Origin: an uncultured Pseudomonadaceae bacterium
GTDB lineage: Bacteria; Pseudomonadota; Gammaproteobacteria; Pseudomonadales; Pseudomonadaceae
Assembly (NCBI GenBank): GCA_947630465.1
Contig: CANRHT010000089.1
Span: 1 to 8,004 of the forward strand
Direction of reading: 5' to 3'
DNA length: 8,004 bases
Each line of letters opens with the position of its first letter. Within the stretch, counting starts at the first letter, position 1. Made by a program: the position numbers and the translations under genes. Shown piece by piece: positions 1 through 7,627 of the stretch. The notes below the pieces were generated by a model. The model was given only the letters and a program-made list of their open reading frames with translations, did no database searches and was not told where the DNA came from.

Positions 1-566
1 CCCATTTCTGCATCAAGCGTAAAACCTTTCACGCCGTTACCCAAGGTCAATACCAGCATGGTCTGTGGACCGTAGATGGCGTAACCCGCAGCCACTTGCT
101 CAGTGCCGGGTTGTAAGAAGGCTTCTTCACCGAGATCACCCTCATCACCATTGCGGTCTGGGCAACGCAGTACTGAGAAAATCGTACCGACAGAAACGTT
201 AACATCGATGTTGCTTGAACCGTCCAGTGGGTCAAACACCAATAAGTAGGAACCCTTGGGGTACTTACCTGGAATCTGGTAGGCATTGTCCATTTCTTCT
301 GACGCCATACCGGCTAAGTGACCACCCCACTCGTTGGCTTCCAGTAGAATTTCGTTGGACAGTACATCCAACTTCTTCTGCACTTCACCTTGTACGTTTT
401 CCGTACCCATGCTGCCTAAAACGCCGCCAAGGGCACCTTTGGACACTTGGTGGTTAATCATTTTACAAGCACGCGCTACCACTTCGATTAAAAAGCGCAG
501 CTCTGCCGGGGTTTGATGTGAACGTGTTTGTTCAATAAGGAAACGACTTAAACTCGTGCGTGACAT
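1..566 (-). CDS. fbp: Fructose-1,6-bisphosphatase class I, N-terminal part (cut by window edge)
   Basis: This gene encodes the cytoplasmic enzyme that hydrolyses fructose-1,6-bisphosphate to fructose-6-phosphate and phosphate, the committed step of gluconeogenesis. About 188 residues are visible. The family is usually about 330-340 residues, so the C-terminal half lies beyond position 1. The translation starts [16 protein letters not shown] and carries the block [15 protein letters not shown] (residues 54-68), the acidic ASEE (88-91) and the signature D112-P-L-D115[16 protein letters not shown]. Glu90/91, Asp112 and Asp115 correspond to the Mg-binding residues of the family. The ATG at 566-564 is preceded by GGAG (576-573, minus strand) with six bases of spacing, which fixes the start. 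The reading frame is unbroken to the edge. The sequence resembles the Pseudomonas enzyme more closely than that of E. coli. It is divergent from ompW across a 327-base gap. Confidence 0.96.
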   Translation of the reverse strand, partial: MSRTSLSRFLIEQTRSHQTPAELRFLIEVVARACKMINHQVSKGALGGVLGSMGTENVQGEVQKKLDVLSNEILLEANEWGGHLAGMASEEMDNAYQIPGKYPKGSYLLVFDPLDGSSNIDVNVSVGTIFSVLRCPDRNGDEGDLGEEAFLQPGTEQVAAGYAIYGPQTMLVLTLGNGVKGFTLDAEM

Positions 567-673
567 GAAACGCTCCAACGGAGTAAGAGAAAATATGCCG
601 GCAAGTTTACCGCTTTGTCACTATGATTGCTGCAACGCTTTTTGATTTGTCGCCCGCCAGCCCACTAAAGCCG

Positions 674-701
674 TATATAACCTTGTTTTTTGTCGGTTAA
701 A
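674..701 (-). promoter_or_regulatory. Possible fbp promoter (-35/-10)
   Basis: On the minus strand TATATA (679-674) lies 16 bases downstream of TTTAAC, a plausible sigma-70 pair. It would give a leader of about 100 bases before the fbp ATG. The -35 match is weak, and the call rests only on spacing and base composition. Confidence 0.28.
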
Positions 702-797
702 ATACCGCGCAAACCTGTCCAAAGCGTGCGCCGGGTCACACTTTCAGCATTTCAATAGCCAAGGCGAGCTCAACAAAAAGACCAACTAAAGTGTTTG

Positions 798-811
798 TTG
801 ACTTGTATCAA
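798..811. promoter_or_regulatory. ANR/FNR-type binding site upstream of ompW
   Basis: TTGAC-TTGT-ATCAA matches the FNR/ANR consensus TTGAT-N4-ATCAA at 9 of 10 conserved positions. It lies upstream of an ompW-family gene. From memory, this family is known to be induced by low oxygen through FNR in enterics and through ANR in Pseudomonas (oprG). The centre at 804.5 lies 41.5 bases upstream of a start site at 846, which is where the -10 candidate at 833-838 would place it to within a base. That is the classical class II activator position. The site is seen directly; its regulator is inferred. Confidence 0.68.
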
Positions 812-832
812 AATCCATTGCCCCTCATTGCG

Positions 833-838
833 TAACAT
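833..838 (+). promoter_or_regulatory. Candidate ompW -10 element
   Basis: TAACAT matches TATAAT at four of six positions and is correctly placed for an activator box centred at -41.5. No good -35 hexamer is present, as expected for an activator-dependent class II promoter. A second, weaker A/T-rich candidate (TACTAAT, 853-859) lies downstream, so the exact start site is open. Confidence 0.38.
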
Positions 839-893
839 CGCGGGCAATATGTTACTAATAGCTACACATTATAAATCACAATCGGAGCACATC

Positions 894-1580
894 ATGCGCA
901 CAACTTTATTCGCTACGTCATTATTGGCGTTGGCTATTGCAGCACCTTCAGTACAAGCTCACCAAGCTGGCGATATTATCGTTCGTGCCGGTGCAGTTAC
1001 AGTGCAGACTCATGAAAGCACTTCAAATATCAAACTAGACCGTCCTGGCTATGCCAATCTTGGTGGTAAAGCGACCCTAGGTAATGATACCCAACTCGCC
1101 CTAAACTTTGCTTATATGGTGACTGACAACATTGGTATTGAGTTGTTAGCTGCAACACCTTTTAGCCATGACGTGAGCATTAAAGGTACAGCTGGCGGTA
1201 TCGCAGATGGCAAATTAGGTAGCCTGAAGCATCTACCACCAACACTCAGCGCCGTGTACTACCCACTAGACAAAGCTTCCGCATTCCAACCTTATGTTGG
1301 TGCTGGTATTAACTACACTTGGTTTTTTGATGAAAAAGTAGGCAGTAGTGCAACTGCTGGAGGTGTTGATAACTTCCGTGTTAATAACTCTTGGGGCTGG
1401 GCTGCACAGGTTGGTGCGGATTATATGTTAACCGATAACATTATGATTAACGGTCAGATTCGTTACATTGATATCGATACGACTGCATATGTAAATAATA
1501 ACGCTTTAAGTGTACGTGCAAAAGTCGATGTTGACGTTAACCCATACGTTTACATGTTAGGTCTTGGCTACAAGTTCTAA
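894..1580 (+). CDS. ompW: OmpW-family outer-membrane beta-barrel protein (OprG-like)
   Basis: This is a 228-residue precursor of the small eight-stranded outer-membrane barrel that gives small, mainly hydrophobic molecules a path into the cell. Residues 1-22 form a signal peptide with a hydrophobic core (LLALAIAAP) and a V-Q-A cleavage site. The mature protein would begin HQAGDIIVRAG, close to HEAGEFFMRAG in E. coli OmpW. Family blocks follow: DNIGIELLAATPFSHDV (78-94), HLPPTLSAVYYP (113-124), FQPYVGAGINYTWFFD (131-146) and SWGWAAQVGADY (166-177). The chain ends YMLGLGYKF with the terminal Phe typical of barrel proteins recognised by the Bam machinery. The ATG at 894 is preferred over an in-frame ATG at 795. 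It has GGAG (884-887) six bases upstream and begins the signal peptide, whereas the longer reading would run through the regulatory site. By eye it is more AT-rich than the neighbouring rmlD-like gene. An ANR/FNR box upstream suggests low-oxygen induction, and a strong terminator follows at once. Confidence 0.95.
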   Translation: MRTTLFATSLLALAIAAPSVQAHQAGDIIVRAGAVTVQTHESTSNIKLDRPGYANLGGKATLGNDTQLALNFAYMVTDNIGIELLAATPFSHDVSIKGTAGGIADGKLGSLKHLPPTLSAVYYPLDKASAFQPYVGAGINYTWFFDEKVGSSATAGGVDNFRVNNSWGWAAQVGADYMLTDNIMINGQIRYIDIDTTAYVNNNALSVRAKVDVDVNPYVYMLGLGYKF

Positions 1581-1598
1581 TTCTTAGAACCTGCAAGC

Positions 1599-1630
1599 AA
1601 AAACAGGCGCCTAGGCGCCTGTTTTTATAT
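1599..1630. terminator. Bidirectional intrinsic terminator between ompW and the convergent rmlD-like gene
   Basis: CAGGCGCC (1604-1611) and GGCGCCTG (1614-1621) form a GC-rich stem. A5 (1599-1603) lies before it and T5 (1622-1626) after it, so 1599-1626 is a perfect 28-base palindrome. The T-run serves ompW on the plus strand, and the complementary run could stop the minus-strand operon arriving from 1730. It begins only 18 bases after the ompW stop codon. Confidence 0.9.
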
Positions 1631-1729
1631 CTGTTACATATTCATTTCATTTAGGTTTTCAGTGCTCACTGCAGTCGTAAAGCTGCTCAAAATACCTGCC
1701 AACAAAACACAGCTTAAGCAATACAGCCT

Positions 1730-2614
1730 TCACACGTTGCGGTAATAACTATCCAGCAAATCAGCCAAACCGGTACGCCAAGCGCGGGGTTTGATACCGA
1801 AGGTGTGGGTAATTTTACGGGTATCGAGTACACCATGCTGTGGCTCAATCACCGCATCGGCAAAGCTAGCATGTGCACGCGGTATCACCTCTTGGCTCAA
1901 CTGCGGACGCCACGCCTGTGCTTCAGCCAAAATAGCCTGTGAAACGGATAAGGCGGTTGCCGCCTCTTGCCCGCCATAGTGGTAAGTCCCCCACAGCGGC
2001 GCCACACAATCCAATTGTTTTAAGATGGCCAAGATCACCCGCGCCGCATCGTCCACCGGTGTGGCATTACCGCGACGGTCATCGGCCATCTCGACGACTT
2101 CATGGTCTTGCGCACGTCGCAACACCCGACCGAGCGTGCCTTCTGGACTGTCATCCAATAACCAACCAATACGCAATAAAATATGCTTAGAACACAGCGC
2201 TCGCACGCTTTGCTCCATACGCACTAATGCTTGCCCGCGCGGGCTGAGCGGTTTGCACTCGCTGGTTTCGCTGTAGGCCGTAGCGCGCATCCCATCAAAC
2301 ACACGGTAGCTTGAAGGCTGCAGTAAAATACAATCATAGTGCTTACACAGCTGAGCCAAACGTTCAACGGCGCGCTCTTGCGGTCGAAACTGTTCGGGGT
2401 CAACTGCACCTGCTTGAAACCAGTCGTAATAGTAAGCCAGATTAATCAATGCATCCGGCCGCACTTCATCAATCAAGCTGGTTAAGCTCGCCGCATCCCA
2501 AGTGCCCTTTTCCGGCCGAGGTGCAAGAAAGGCAATATCATCTTCAGCGCCTAAACGCATTACCGCCTTTCCAAGCGCATTACCGCCACCGAGCAAAACC
2601 AAGCGTAATTGCAT
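1730..2614 (-). CDS. RmlD-like (dTDP-4-dehydrorhamnose reductase family) Rossmann protein with altered active site
   Basis: This is a 294-residue predicted cytoplasmic protein of the extended SDR / RmlD fold. Visible features are an N-terminal beta strand and glycine loop LVLLGGGNALGKAV (5-18), DALINLAYYYDWF (54-66) at the place of the RmlD N-A-A-A-Y-T block, SSYRVFDG (101-108) matching S-T-D-Y-V-F-D-G, and a C-terminal LDTRKITHTFGIKPRAWRTG (263-282) matching the RmlD C-terminus. The RmlD catalytic stretch P-L-N-V-Y-G-x-T/S-K aligns without gaps to P122-L-S-P-R126-G-Q-A-L130, so the catalytic Tyr and Lys read Arg and Leu. The middle Gly of the GxxGxxG loop reads Asn12. Reductase activity is therefore doubtful, and substrate and role are unknown. 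AAGGA (2625-2621) sits six bases before the ATG. It lies 61 bases after ssb on the same strand with no terminator between them. From memory, P. aeruginosa has a similar gene beside oprG (PA4068/PA4067). Confidence 0.85.
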   Translation of the reverse strand: MQLRLVLLGGGNALGKAVMRLGAEDDIAFLAPRPEKGTWDAASLTSLIDEVRPDALINLAYYYDWFQAGAVDPEQFRPQERAVERLAQLCKHYDCILLQPSSYRVFDGMRATAYSETSECKPLSPRGQALVRMEQSVRALCSKHILLRIGWLLDDSPEGTLGRVLRRAQDHEVVEMADDRRGNATPVDDAARVILAILKQLDCVAPLWGTYHYGGQEAATALSVSQAILAEAQAWRPQLSQEVIPRAHASFADAVIEPQHGVLDTRKITHTFGIKPRAWRTGLADLLDSYYRNV

Positions 2615-2675
2615 ATCAGTTCCTTACAAAAGCAGCCTTCACATTAACCTGTAACACTCCACTCATTGCTTCGAG

Positions 2676-3218
2676 TTAGAACGGAATATCATCATCAAAG
2701 CCATCATAATCCGGTGCAGGTTGTGCATCAGCTTGCACACTGGGCGCTGGACGCTGTGGCTGCTGCGGTGCAGGCTGCTGAGCATAAGATGACTGCTCTT
2801 GCTGTGGTTGTTGATTGTATTGCTGTTGGGGCTGACGTGGCGCCGACGGTGCACGAGGCGCGCCATCGTTATCACCACGGCTGTCGAGCATCTGCATTGA
2901 ACCACCCATATCCACAATAATTTCTGTGGTATAGCGCTTCACACCATCTTTTTCCCACTCACGGGTTTGCAAACGGCCTTCGATATAAACCTTCGAGCCT
3001 TTACGCAAATACTGACCGGCAATTTCTGCAATTTTTCCGAATAATGACACGCGGTGCCATTCGGTACGCTCTTGCATTTGTCCGGATTGCTTATCGCGCC
3101 AGCTATCACTGGTTGCCAAGGTCAGGTTAGTGACCGCGTTACCATTGGGTAAATAACGTGTCTCTGGGTCGCCGCCCACATTACCAATCAAAATTACTTT
3201 GTTAATTCCACGAGCCAT
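2676..3218 (-). CDS. ssb: Single-stranded DNA-binding protein
   Basis: This 180-residue protein coats single-stranded DNA during replication, recombination and repair, normally as a homotetramer, and recruits partner enzymes through its tail. An OB fold occupies residues 1 to about 112 ([22 protein letters not shown]...). The DNA-stacking aromatics fall at the same numbers as in E. coli SSB: W40, W54, F60 and W88. Residues 113-170 form a disordered linker rich in Gln, Pro and Ala. The tail ends GFDDDIPF, the acidic tip that binds repair and replication proteins. The start at 3218 is chosen because GGAG lies six bases upstream and MARGINKV is the family N-terminus; an in-frame ATG at 3245 would add nine residues with no parallel. 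It follows yajR by 33 bases on the same strand, so it is probably co-transcribed, although a promoter inside the yajR 3' end cannot be excluded. Confidence 0.96.
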   Translation of the reverse strand: MARGINKVILIGNVGGDPETRYLPNGNAVTNLTLATSDSWRDKQSGQMQERTEWHRVSLFGKIAEIAGQYLRKGSKVYIEGRLQTREWEKDGVKRYTTEIIVDMGGSMQMLDSRGDNDGAPRAPSAPRQPQQQYNQQPQQEQSSYAQQPAPQQPQRPAPSVQADAQPAPDYDGFDDDIPF

Positions 3219-3251
3219 ATTTCTCTCCAAACGGTCAGCACGCAACGCCCC

Positions 3252-4619
3252 TTAAAGGTAGCTTGCAACAGATGCACGATCTATTATTTGCGTATCAAAT
3301 TTCACATAAACAGCAGCTTCCTCTGCCACCAATACCACATCCATCACACCCGCTTGCGAGCTTAACGCTGCCAGCCAATCTGTATTATCCATCGCGGCTG
3401 GCGGTACCGATAAACGCAGGCTGGTTACATAAGGCGGCTCTTGCATATTAGCAGCAAAAACCAGCCAAAGTGCGGCCAGTGCGGCACATCCTGCAAAAAC
3501 CCACGACGCACCACCGAGACTGAATAACCAACCTCCGAGCATACCGCCCAGCGCAGCACCTAAGAACTGACTGGTCGAATACACACCCATTGCTGTGCCT
3601 TTTGCGCCTGCAGGTGCAACCTTACTGATCAGTGACGGCAATGATGCTTCTAAAAAGTTGAATGCCGTAAAAAATGCCACAGTGCCAATAATCAGCAGCG
3701 TTAAGCTGTCAGCAAACCACCACAAATACAATTCAGTTGCCATTAAAACACTGATAGCGCCAACAAAGACACGCTTCATTTGGCGCTTTTTCTCACTGTA
3801 GATAATAAAAGGCAGCATGGCAAAAAAACCAACAAATAAAGCGATTAAATACACCCACCAATGCTCTTCTTTAGGTAAACCGCCCTGCTCAACCAAAGCC
3901 AACGGCAGCGCAATAAAGCTGGCCATCAAGAGCGCATGCAATGCAAAAATACCAAAATCCAAACGCAATAAAGCAGGGTTACGCAGCGTCGCTGACAACG
4001 CCGCTTTAGCTACGCCGGACTCGCGGGTACGCACTTGCATGGCGGGTTTAGGTACAGTCGCTGCAATAATCACCATACCCAGCAAGGCCATCGCAGCAGT
4101 AAACCAAAACAAACCTGACAAACCAAAACCACGGGTGACCAGTGGCCCAACCACCATAGCAACGGCAAAAGAGATACCAATACTGATCCCGATCATGGCC
4201 ATCGCTTTAGTGCGATGCTGTTCACGGGTTAAATCAGATAACAACGCCATCACCGCCGCTGAAATAGCTCCCGCACCTTGAATCACACGCCCAGCAATCA
4301 CGCCCCAGACTGAATCGGACATCCCAGCAACCACACTGCCGAGTGCAAAGATCAATAAACCAATATAAATAATCGGTAAGCGACCAAAACGGTCAGATAA
4401 CATGCCAAAGGGAATTTGCAGCACCGCTTGGGTCAAGCCATAAGCACCAATCGCCATACCTAATAAAAACGGCGTAGCACCGGCTAAATCTTGCCCATAG
4501 GTTGCCAAAACCGGCAACACCATAAACATACCCAGCATGCGAAAGGCAAAAACCAAGGATAACCCACTGGCCGCACGCCGCTCTTGAGCGTTCATTGCGT
4601 CACTATTATGATCCTGCAT
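3252..4619 (-). CDS. yajR: MFS transporter, YajR family, with C-terminal YAM domain
   Basis: This is a 455-residue inner-membrane protein, close to the 454 of E. coli YajR. It has the twelve-helix major facilitator fold, probably proton-coupled export; the natural substrate is not established. Family blocks include RMLGMFMVLPVLATYG (27-42), motif A G72-M-L-S-D76-R77-F-G79-R80 between helices 2 and 3, ALLSDLTREQHRTKAMAMIG (125-144) and KGTAMGVYSTSQFLGAALGG (340-359). After EPPYV (394-398) a soluble tail of about 60 residues with alternating strands and helices (SLRLSVPP, WLAALSSQAGV, DVVLVAEEAAVYVKF) matches the YAM domain that marks this subfamily. The start at 4619 is preferred over an ATG at 4676. 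GGAGG lies four bases upstream, and residues 20 onward resemble YajR while the extra 19 do not. It leads a likely yajR-ssb-rmlD-like unit and is divergent from uvrA. Confidence 0.92.
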   Translation of the reverse strand: MQDHNSDAMNAQERRAASGLSLVFAFRMLGMFMVLPVLATYGQDLAGATPFLLGMAIGAYGLTQAVLQIPFGMLSDRFGRLPIIYIGLLIFALGSVVAGMSDSVWGVIAGRVIQGAGAISAAVMALLSDLTREQHRTKAMAMIGISIGISFAVAMVVGPLVTRGFGLSGLFWFTAAMALLGMVIIAATVPKPAMQVRTRESGVAKAALSATLRNPALLRLDFGIFALHALLMASFIALPLALVEQGGLPKEEHWWVYLIALFVGFFAMLPFIIYSEKKRQMKRVFVGAISVLMATELYLWWFADSLTLLIIGTVAFFTAFNFLEASLPSLISKVAPAGAKGTAMGVYSTSQFLGAALGGMLGGWLFSLGGASWVFAGCAALAALWLVFAANMQEPPYVTSLRLSVPPAAMDNTDWLAALSSQAGVMDVVLVAEEAAVYVKFDTQIIDRASVASYL

Positions 4620-4644
4620 GACACCTCCCCAATTTAGTCGCGCA

Positions 4645-4653
4645 ATTCTATCA
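4645..4653 (-). promoter_or_regulatory. Candidate yajR(-ssb) promoter, extended -10
   Basis: On the minus strand TGA followed directly by TAGAAT (4653-4645) is an extended -10 with five of six matches to TATAAT. It predicts a start near 4638 and a leader of about 19 bases before the ATG at 4619. The -35 region (CTGCGG, about 4673-4668) is poor and overlaps the -35 of the uvrA promoter on the other strand. Confidence 0.45.
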
Positions 4654-4664
4654 GGCAGAACACT

Positions 4665-4694
4665 TTGCCGCAGCATCGCTCTAACCCGTATACT
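4665..4694 (+). promoter_or_regulatory. Candidate uvrA promoter (-35/-10)
   Basis: TTGCCG (4665-4670) and TATACT (4689-4694) are separated by 18 bases, a reasonable sigma-70 pair with four and five of six consensus matches. It predicts a start near 4701 and a leader of about 26 bases. No LexA box of the CTGT-N8-ACAG type overlaps it. CTGT occurs at 4699-4702, but the nearest following ACAG (4724-4727) is 21 bases away. Confidence 0.55.
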
Positions 4695-4726
4695 TCTCTG
4701 TTTACGCTCGCAACACGAGGAATACA

Positions 4727-7546
4727 GTGGATACCATAGTAGTTCGTGGGGCTCGCACCCATAATTTAAAAAATATTGATCTGGATTTACCGCGAAATAA
4801 ACTGATTGTCATCACCGGTTTATCGGGTTCGGGTAAGTCCTCGCTAGCTTTTGACACTTTATATGCCGAAGGTCAGCGCCGTTATGTTGAATCCTTATCG
4901 GCCTATGCGCGGCAATTCTTGTCGATGATGGAAAAACCCGATGTGGACACCATCGAAGGTTTATCACCCGCCATTTCCATTGAGCAAAAGTCCACCTCGC
5001 ATAACCCGCGCTCAACCGTGGGCACCATCACCGAAATTTATGACTATTTACGCCTGCTGTATGCCCGCGCCGGTGTGCCGCACTGTCCTGACCATAACGT
5101 GCCACTGGAAGCGCAGACCGTCAGTCAGATGGTCGATTTGGTACTGGCTCAAGAAGCGGAGCGCCGCTTGATGCTACTAGCACCTGTGGTACGCGAGCGC
5201 AAAGGTGAGCACCTGTCTGTGTTTGAGGACATGCGCGCCCAAGGTTTTGTCCGTGTGCGCGTCAATGGCGAACTGTATGAAATTGATGACGTGCCAAAAC
5301 TCGATAAACAAAAAAAACATTCAATTGATGTCGTGGTCGACCGCTTTAAAGTGCGCGATGATTTGGCGCAGCGTTTAGCTGAGTCTTTTGAAACAGCGTT
5401 ACGTTTAACTGATGGCATTGCCCTTGTCGCGTCTATGGATGCTGATGGCAGCGAAGAAATGGTATTTTCCGCACGCTTTGCTTGCCCGCACTGCGGCCAT
5501 GCGATCAGCGAGTTGGAGCCTAAGCTGTTTTCCTTTAATAACCCAGCCGGCGCTTGCCCCAGCTGTGACGGTTTAGGCGTTAAACAGTTTTTTGATACCC
5601 GACGCCTGGTCAATGGTGAGCTGACTTTGGCTGAAGGCGCGATCCGCGGTTGGGATCGACGCAATGTCTATTATTTCCAAATGCTCAACTCGCTCGCTCA
5701 GCATTATGACTTCAGTCTTGAGATGCCCTTCCAAGCACTGGAGCAAGCCACACAACAGGTTATTTTGCATGGCTCCGGAAAAACAGACGTTGAATTTCGT
5801 TATTTAAATGACCGTGGCGATATTGTGAAGCGCTCGCACCCCTTTGAGGGCATTGTGCCCAACTTGGAGCGTCGCTACCGCGAAACCGAATCCAATAGCG
5901 TACGTGAAGAGCTGGCCAAATATCTCAGCACCCAGGCTTGCCCTGATTGCTGCGGCGCGCGTTTGCGGCGCGAGGCACGCCATGTGTGGGTGGGTAAAAA
6001 TACGCTACCAACGATTACCGCGATGCCCATTGGCGAAGCATTTGATTATTTTTCCGCGCTGACCTTGCCCGGCAAGCGCGGTGAAATTGCCGAGAAAATC
6101 CTCAAAGAAATCAGTGCGCGCTTACAGTTCTTGGTTAACGTGGGTTTAAACTATTTAACCCTCAATCGCAGTGCTGATACGTTGTCCGGCGGTGAAGCCC
6201 AGCGCATTCGTCTAGCCAGTCAAATTGGCGCAGGCTTGGTTGGCGTGATGTATATCCTTGATGAACCCTCGATTGGTTTACACCAGCGCGATAACGAACG
6301 CCTGCTCAATACGCTCGATCACCTGCGTAAAATTGGCAATACTGTGATCGTTGTTGAGCATGATGAAGATGCGATTCGCATGGCTGATTATGTGGTCGAT
6401 ATTGGCCCCGGTGCGGGTGTGCACGGTGGTGAAATCGTAGCCCAAGGTACACCTGCACAAGTCATGGCCAACCCTGCCTCATTAACCGGCAAATACTTAT
6501 CTGGCGAAGTACAGATCACCTATCCCGCCGCACGCACTGCAGTCAATCCCGAAAAGATGCTGCGCCTGTATGGTGCGCGTGGCAATAACCTTAAAAATGT
6601 TGATTTAGATATTCCGTTGGGTTTATTGACGTGCGTAACGGGCGTTTCCGGTTCAGGTAAATCAACGCTGATTAACAACACGTTGTATCCACTGATGGCC
6701 ACTGCGCTGAACGGCGCAACCACCTTGGAAGCCGCCGCTTACGACTCAATTGAAGGCGTAGAGCTGTTAGATAAGGTGGTGGATATTGACCAAAGTCCGA
6801 TTGGCCGTACACCGCGTTCTAACCCTGCCACTTACACTGGGATCTTTACCCCTATTCGCGAGTTATTTGCTGGCGTAGCCGAGTCACGTGCACGGGGCTA
6901 TAGCCCTGGTCGTTTCTCGTTTAACGTCAAAGGTGGACGCTGCGAAGCCTGTCAGGGTGATGGCGTCATAAAGGTTGAAATGCACTTCTTGGCCGATATC
7001 TATGTGGCTTGTGATACCTGTAAGAGCAAGCGCTACAACCGTGAAACCTTGGATATTCGCTATAAAGGCAAGAATATTCATGAGGTGCTGGATATGACCA
7101 TCGAAGAAGCACGGGCGTTCTTTGATCCAGTGCCGGCATTGGCGCGTAAGCTGCAAACATTGATGGATGTGGGCTTGTCTTATATCCGCCTTGGCCAAAG
7201 CGCAACAACGTTATCAGGCGGTGAGGCACAGCGGGTTAAGCTCTCACGCGAGCTGTCGAAGCGTGATACCGGACAAACCTTGTATATCCTCGATGAACCG
7301 ACCACAGGTTTGCACTTTGCCGATATTCAGCAATTGCTTGATGTGCTGCATCGCCTGCGTGATCGTGGCAATAGCGTCGTGGTGATTGAGCACAACCTTG
7401 ATGTCATCAAGACTGCTGACTGGGTTATTGACCTCGGCCCTGAGGGTGGCTCAGGCGGCGGTGAAATCATTGCTACCGGCACTCCTGAGCAGCTTGCTCA
7501 GCACGCTCTGTCGCATACCGGACGTTTTCTTAAAGAGAAGCTCTAA
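4727..7546 (+). CDS. uvrA: UvrABC excision nuclease subunit A
   Basis: This 939-residue cytoplasmic ATPase (E. coli 940) dimerises, finds helix-distorting DNA lesions and loads UvrB in nucleotide excision repair. It has two ABC-type nucleotide-binding modules. Module I has Walker A G31-L-S-G-S-G-K37-S-S, signature LSGGEAQRI (486-494) and Walker [12 protein letters not shown] (509-519). Module II has Walker A G639-V-S-G-S-G-K645-S-T, signature LSGGEAQRV (829-837) and Walker B YILDEP (853-858). Zinc-binding Cys pairs are C253/C256 with C277/C280, and C739/C742 with C762/C765; the latter zinc finger is the one needed for damage recognition. All key residues are present, so the protein should be active. 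Translation starts at GTG (4727) with GAGGA at 4717-4721, five bases upstream, and gives [17 protein letters not shown], the family N-terminus. The gene is divergent from yajR and convergent with rplQ. Confidence 0.98.
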   Translation: MDTIVVRGARTHNLKNIDLDLPRNKLIVITGLSGSGKSSLAFDTLYAEGQRRYVESLSAYARQFLSMMEKPDVDTIEGLSPAISIEQKSTSHNPRSTVGTITEIYDYLRLLYARAGVPHCPDHNVPLEAQTVSQMVDLVLAQEAERRLMLLAPVVRERKGEHLSVFEDMRAQGFVRVRVNGELYEIDDVPKLDKQKKHSIDVVVDRFKVRDDLAQRLAESFETALRLTDGIALVASMDADGSEEMVFSARFACPHCGHAISELEPKLFSFNNPAGACPSCDGLGVKQFFDTRRLVNGELTLAEGAIRGWDRRNVYYFQMLNSLAQHYDFSLEMPFQALEQATQQVILHGSGKTDVEFRYLNDRGDIVKRSHPFEGIVPNLERRYRETESNSVREELAKYLSTQACPDCCGARLRREARHVWVGKNTLPTITAMPIGEAFDYFSALTLPGKRGEIAEKILKEISARLQFLVNVGLNYLTLNRSADTLSGGEAQRIRLASQIGAGLVGVMYILDEPSIGLHQRDNERLLNTLDHLRKIGNTVIVVEHDEDAIRMADYVVDIGPGAGVHGGEIVAQGTPAQVMANPASLTGKYLSGEVQITYPAARTAVNPEKMLRLYGARGNNLKNVDLDIPLGLLTCVTGVSGSGKSTLINNTLYPLMATALNGATTLEAAAYDSIEGVELLDKVVDIDQSPIGRTPRSNPATYTGIFTPIRELFAGVAESRARGYSPGRFSFNVKGGRCEACQGDGVIKVEMHFLADIYVACDTCKSKRYNRETLDIRYKGKNIHEVLDMTIEEARAFFDPVPALARKLQTLMDVGLSYIRLGQSATTLSGGEAQRVKLSRELSKRDTGQTLYILDEPTTGLHFADIQQLLDVLHRLRDRGNSVVVIEHNLDVIKTADWVIDLGPEGGSGGGEIIATGTPEQLAQHALSHTGRFLKEKL

Positions 7547-7558
7547 TCCACAACCGCA

Positions 7559-7587
7559 ACATGAGCCTTGCTGATTAAGGCTCATGT
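7559..7587. other. Hairpin without U-tract after uvrA
   Basis: ACATGAGCCTT (7559-7569) and AAGGCTCATGT (7577-7587) pair perfectly over 11 bases around the loop GCTGATT. The next bases are GAGCGCGC on the plus strand, and there is no T-run on the minus strand either, so it is not a standard intrinsic terminator. It begins 12 bases after the uvrA stop codon. It may stabilise the uvrA mRNA 3' end or slow polymerase before the true terminator at 7628-7658. Confidence 0.6.
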
Positions 7588-7627
7588 GAGCGCGCTGGCT
7601 TAACCCCACGCCACAAAATGCAGATAT

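Larger units (their letters stand above)
567..893. other. Intergenic region between divergent fbp and ompW
   Basis: This 327-base stretch contains no convincing gene. It holds the ribosome binding site of fbp (573-576), a possible fbp promoter (around 674-695), an ANR/FNR-like box (798-811), a possible ompW -10 element (833-838) and the ompW ribosome binding site GGAG at 884-887. No hairpin followed by a T-run was seen, so there is no sign of an independent small RNA ending here. The stretch 700-790 shows nothing I can name. Confidence 0.7.

Noticed and set aside
795..893. In-frame upstream ATG that would extend OmpW by 33 residues
   Set aside because: It would bury the signal peptide inside the protein and place the ANR box in coding sequence. 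The ATG at 894 has a well-spaced GGAG and starts a proper signal peptide.
1657..1680. Small inverted repeats (CAGTG-CT-CACTG and ACTGCAGT) between ompW and the RmlD-like gene
   Set aside because: The stems are only 4-5 base pairs with no T-run or other context; they are within chance expectation.
1724..2643. An 11-base direct repeat (CAGCCTTCACA) at 1724-1734 and 2633-2643, just flanking the RmlD-like gene
   Set aside because: The placement is striking, but several 11-base repeats are expected by chance in 8 kb. No transposase, inverted repeats or att-like core accompany it.
3817..4281. A 154-codon open frame on the plus strand inside yajR
   Set aside because: It is antisense to conserved transmembrane helices. 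The Lys/Ala/Pro-rich translation resembles no protein family, and there is no convincing ribosome binding site.
4620..4676. In-frame upstream ATG that would extend YajR by 19 residues
   Set aside because: The extension does not resemble YajR, overlaps the predicted promoter and lacks the strong ribosome binding site found before 4619.
4699..4727. Possible LexA box near the uvrA start (CTGT at 4699, ACAG at 4724)
   Set aside because: The half-sites are 21 bases apart instead of 8, so they do not form a LexA operator.
5149..5664. A 171-codon open frame on the minus strand inside uvrA, rich in Arg, Ser and Lys
   Set aside because: It is antisense to fully conserved uvrA coding sequence, has no recognisable domain, and its low-complexity composition is typical of a shadow frame.
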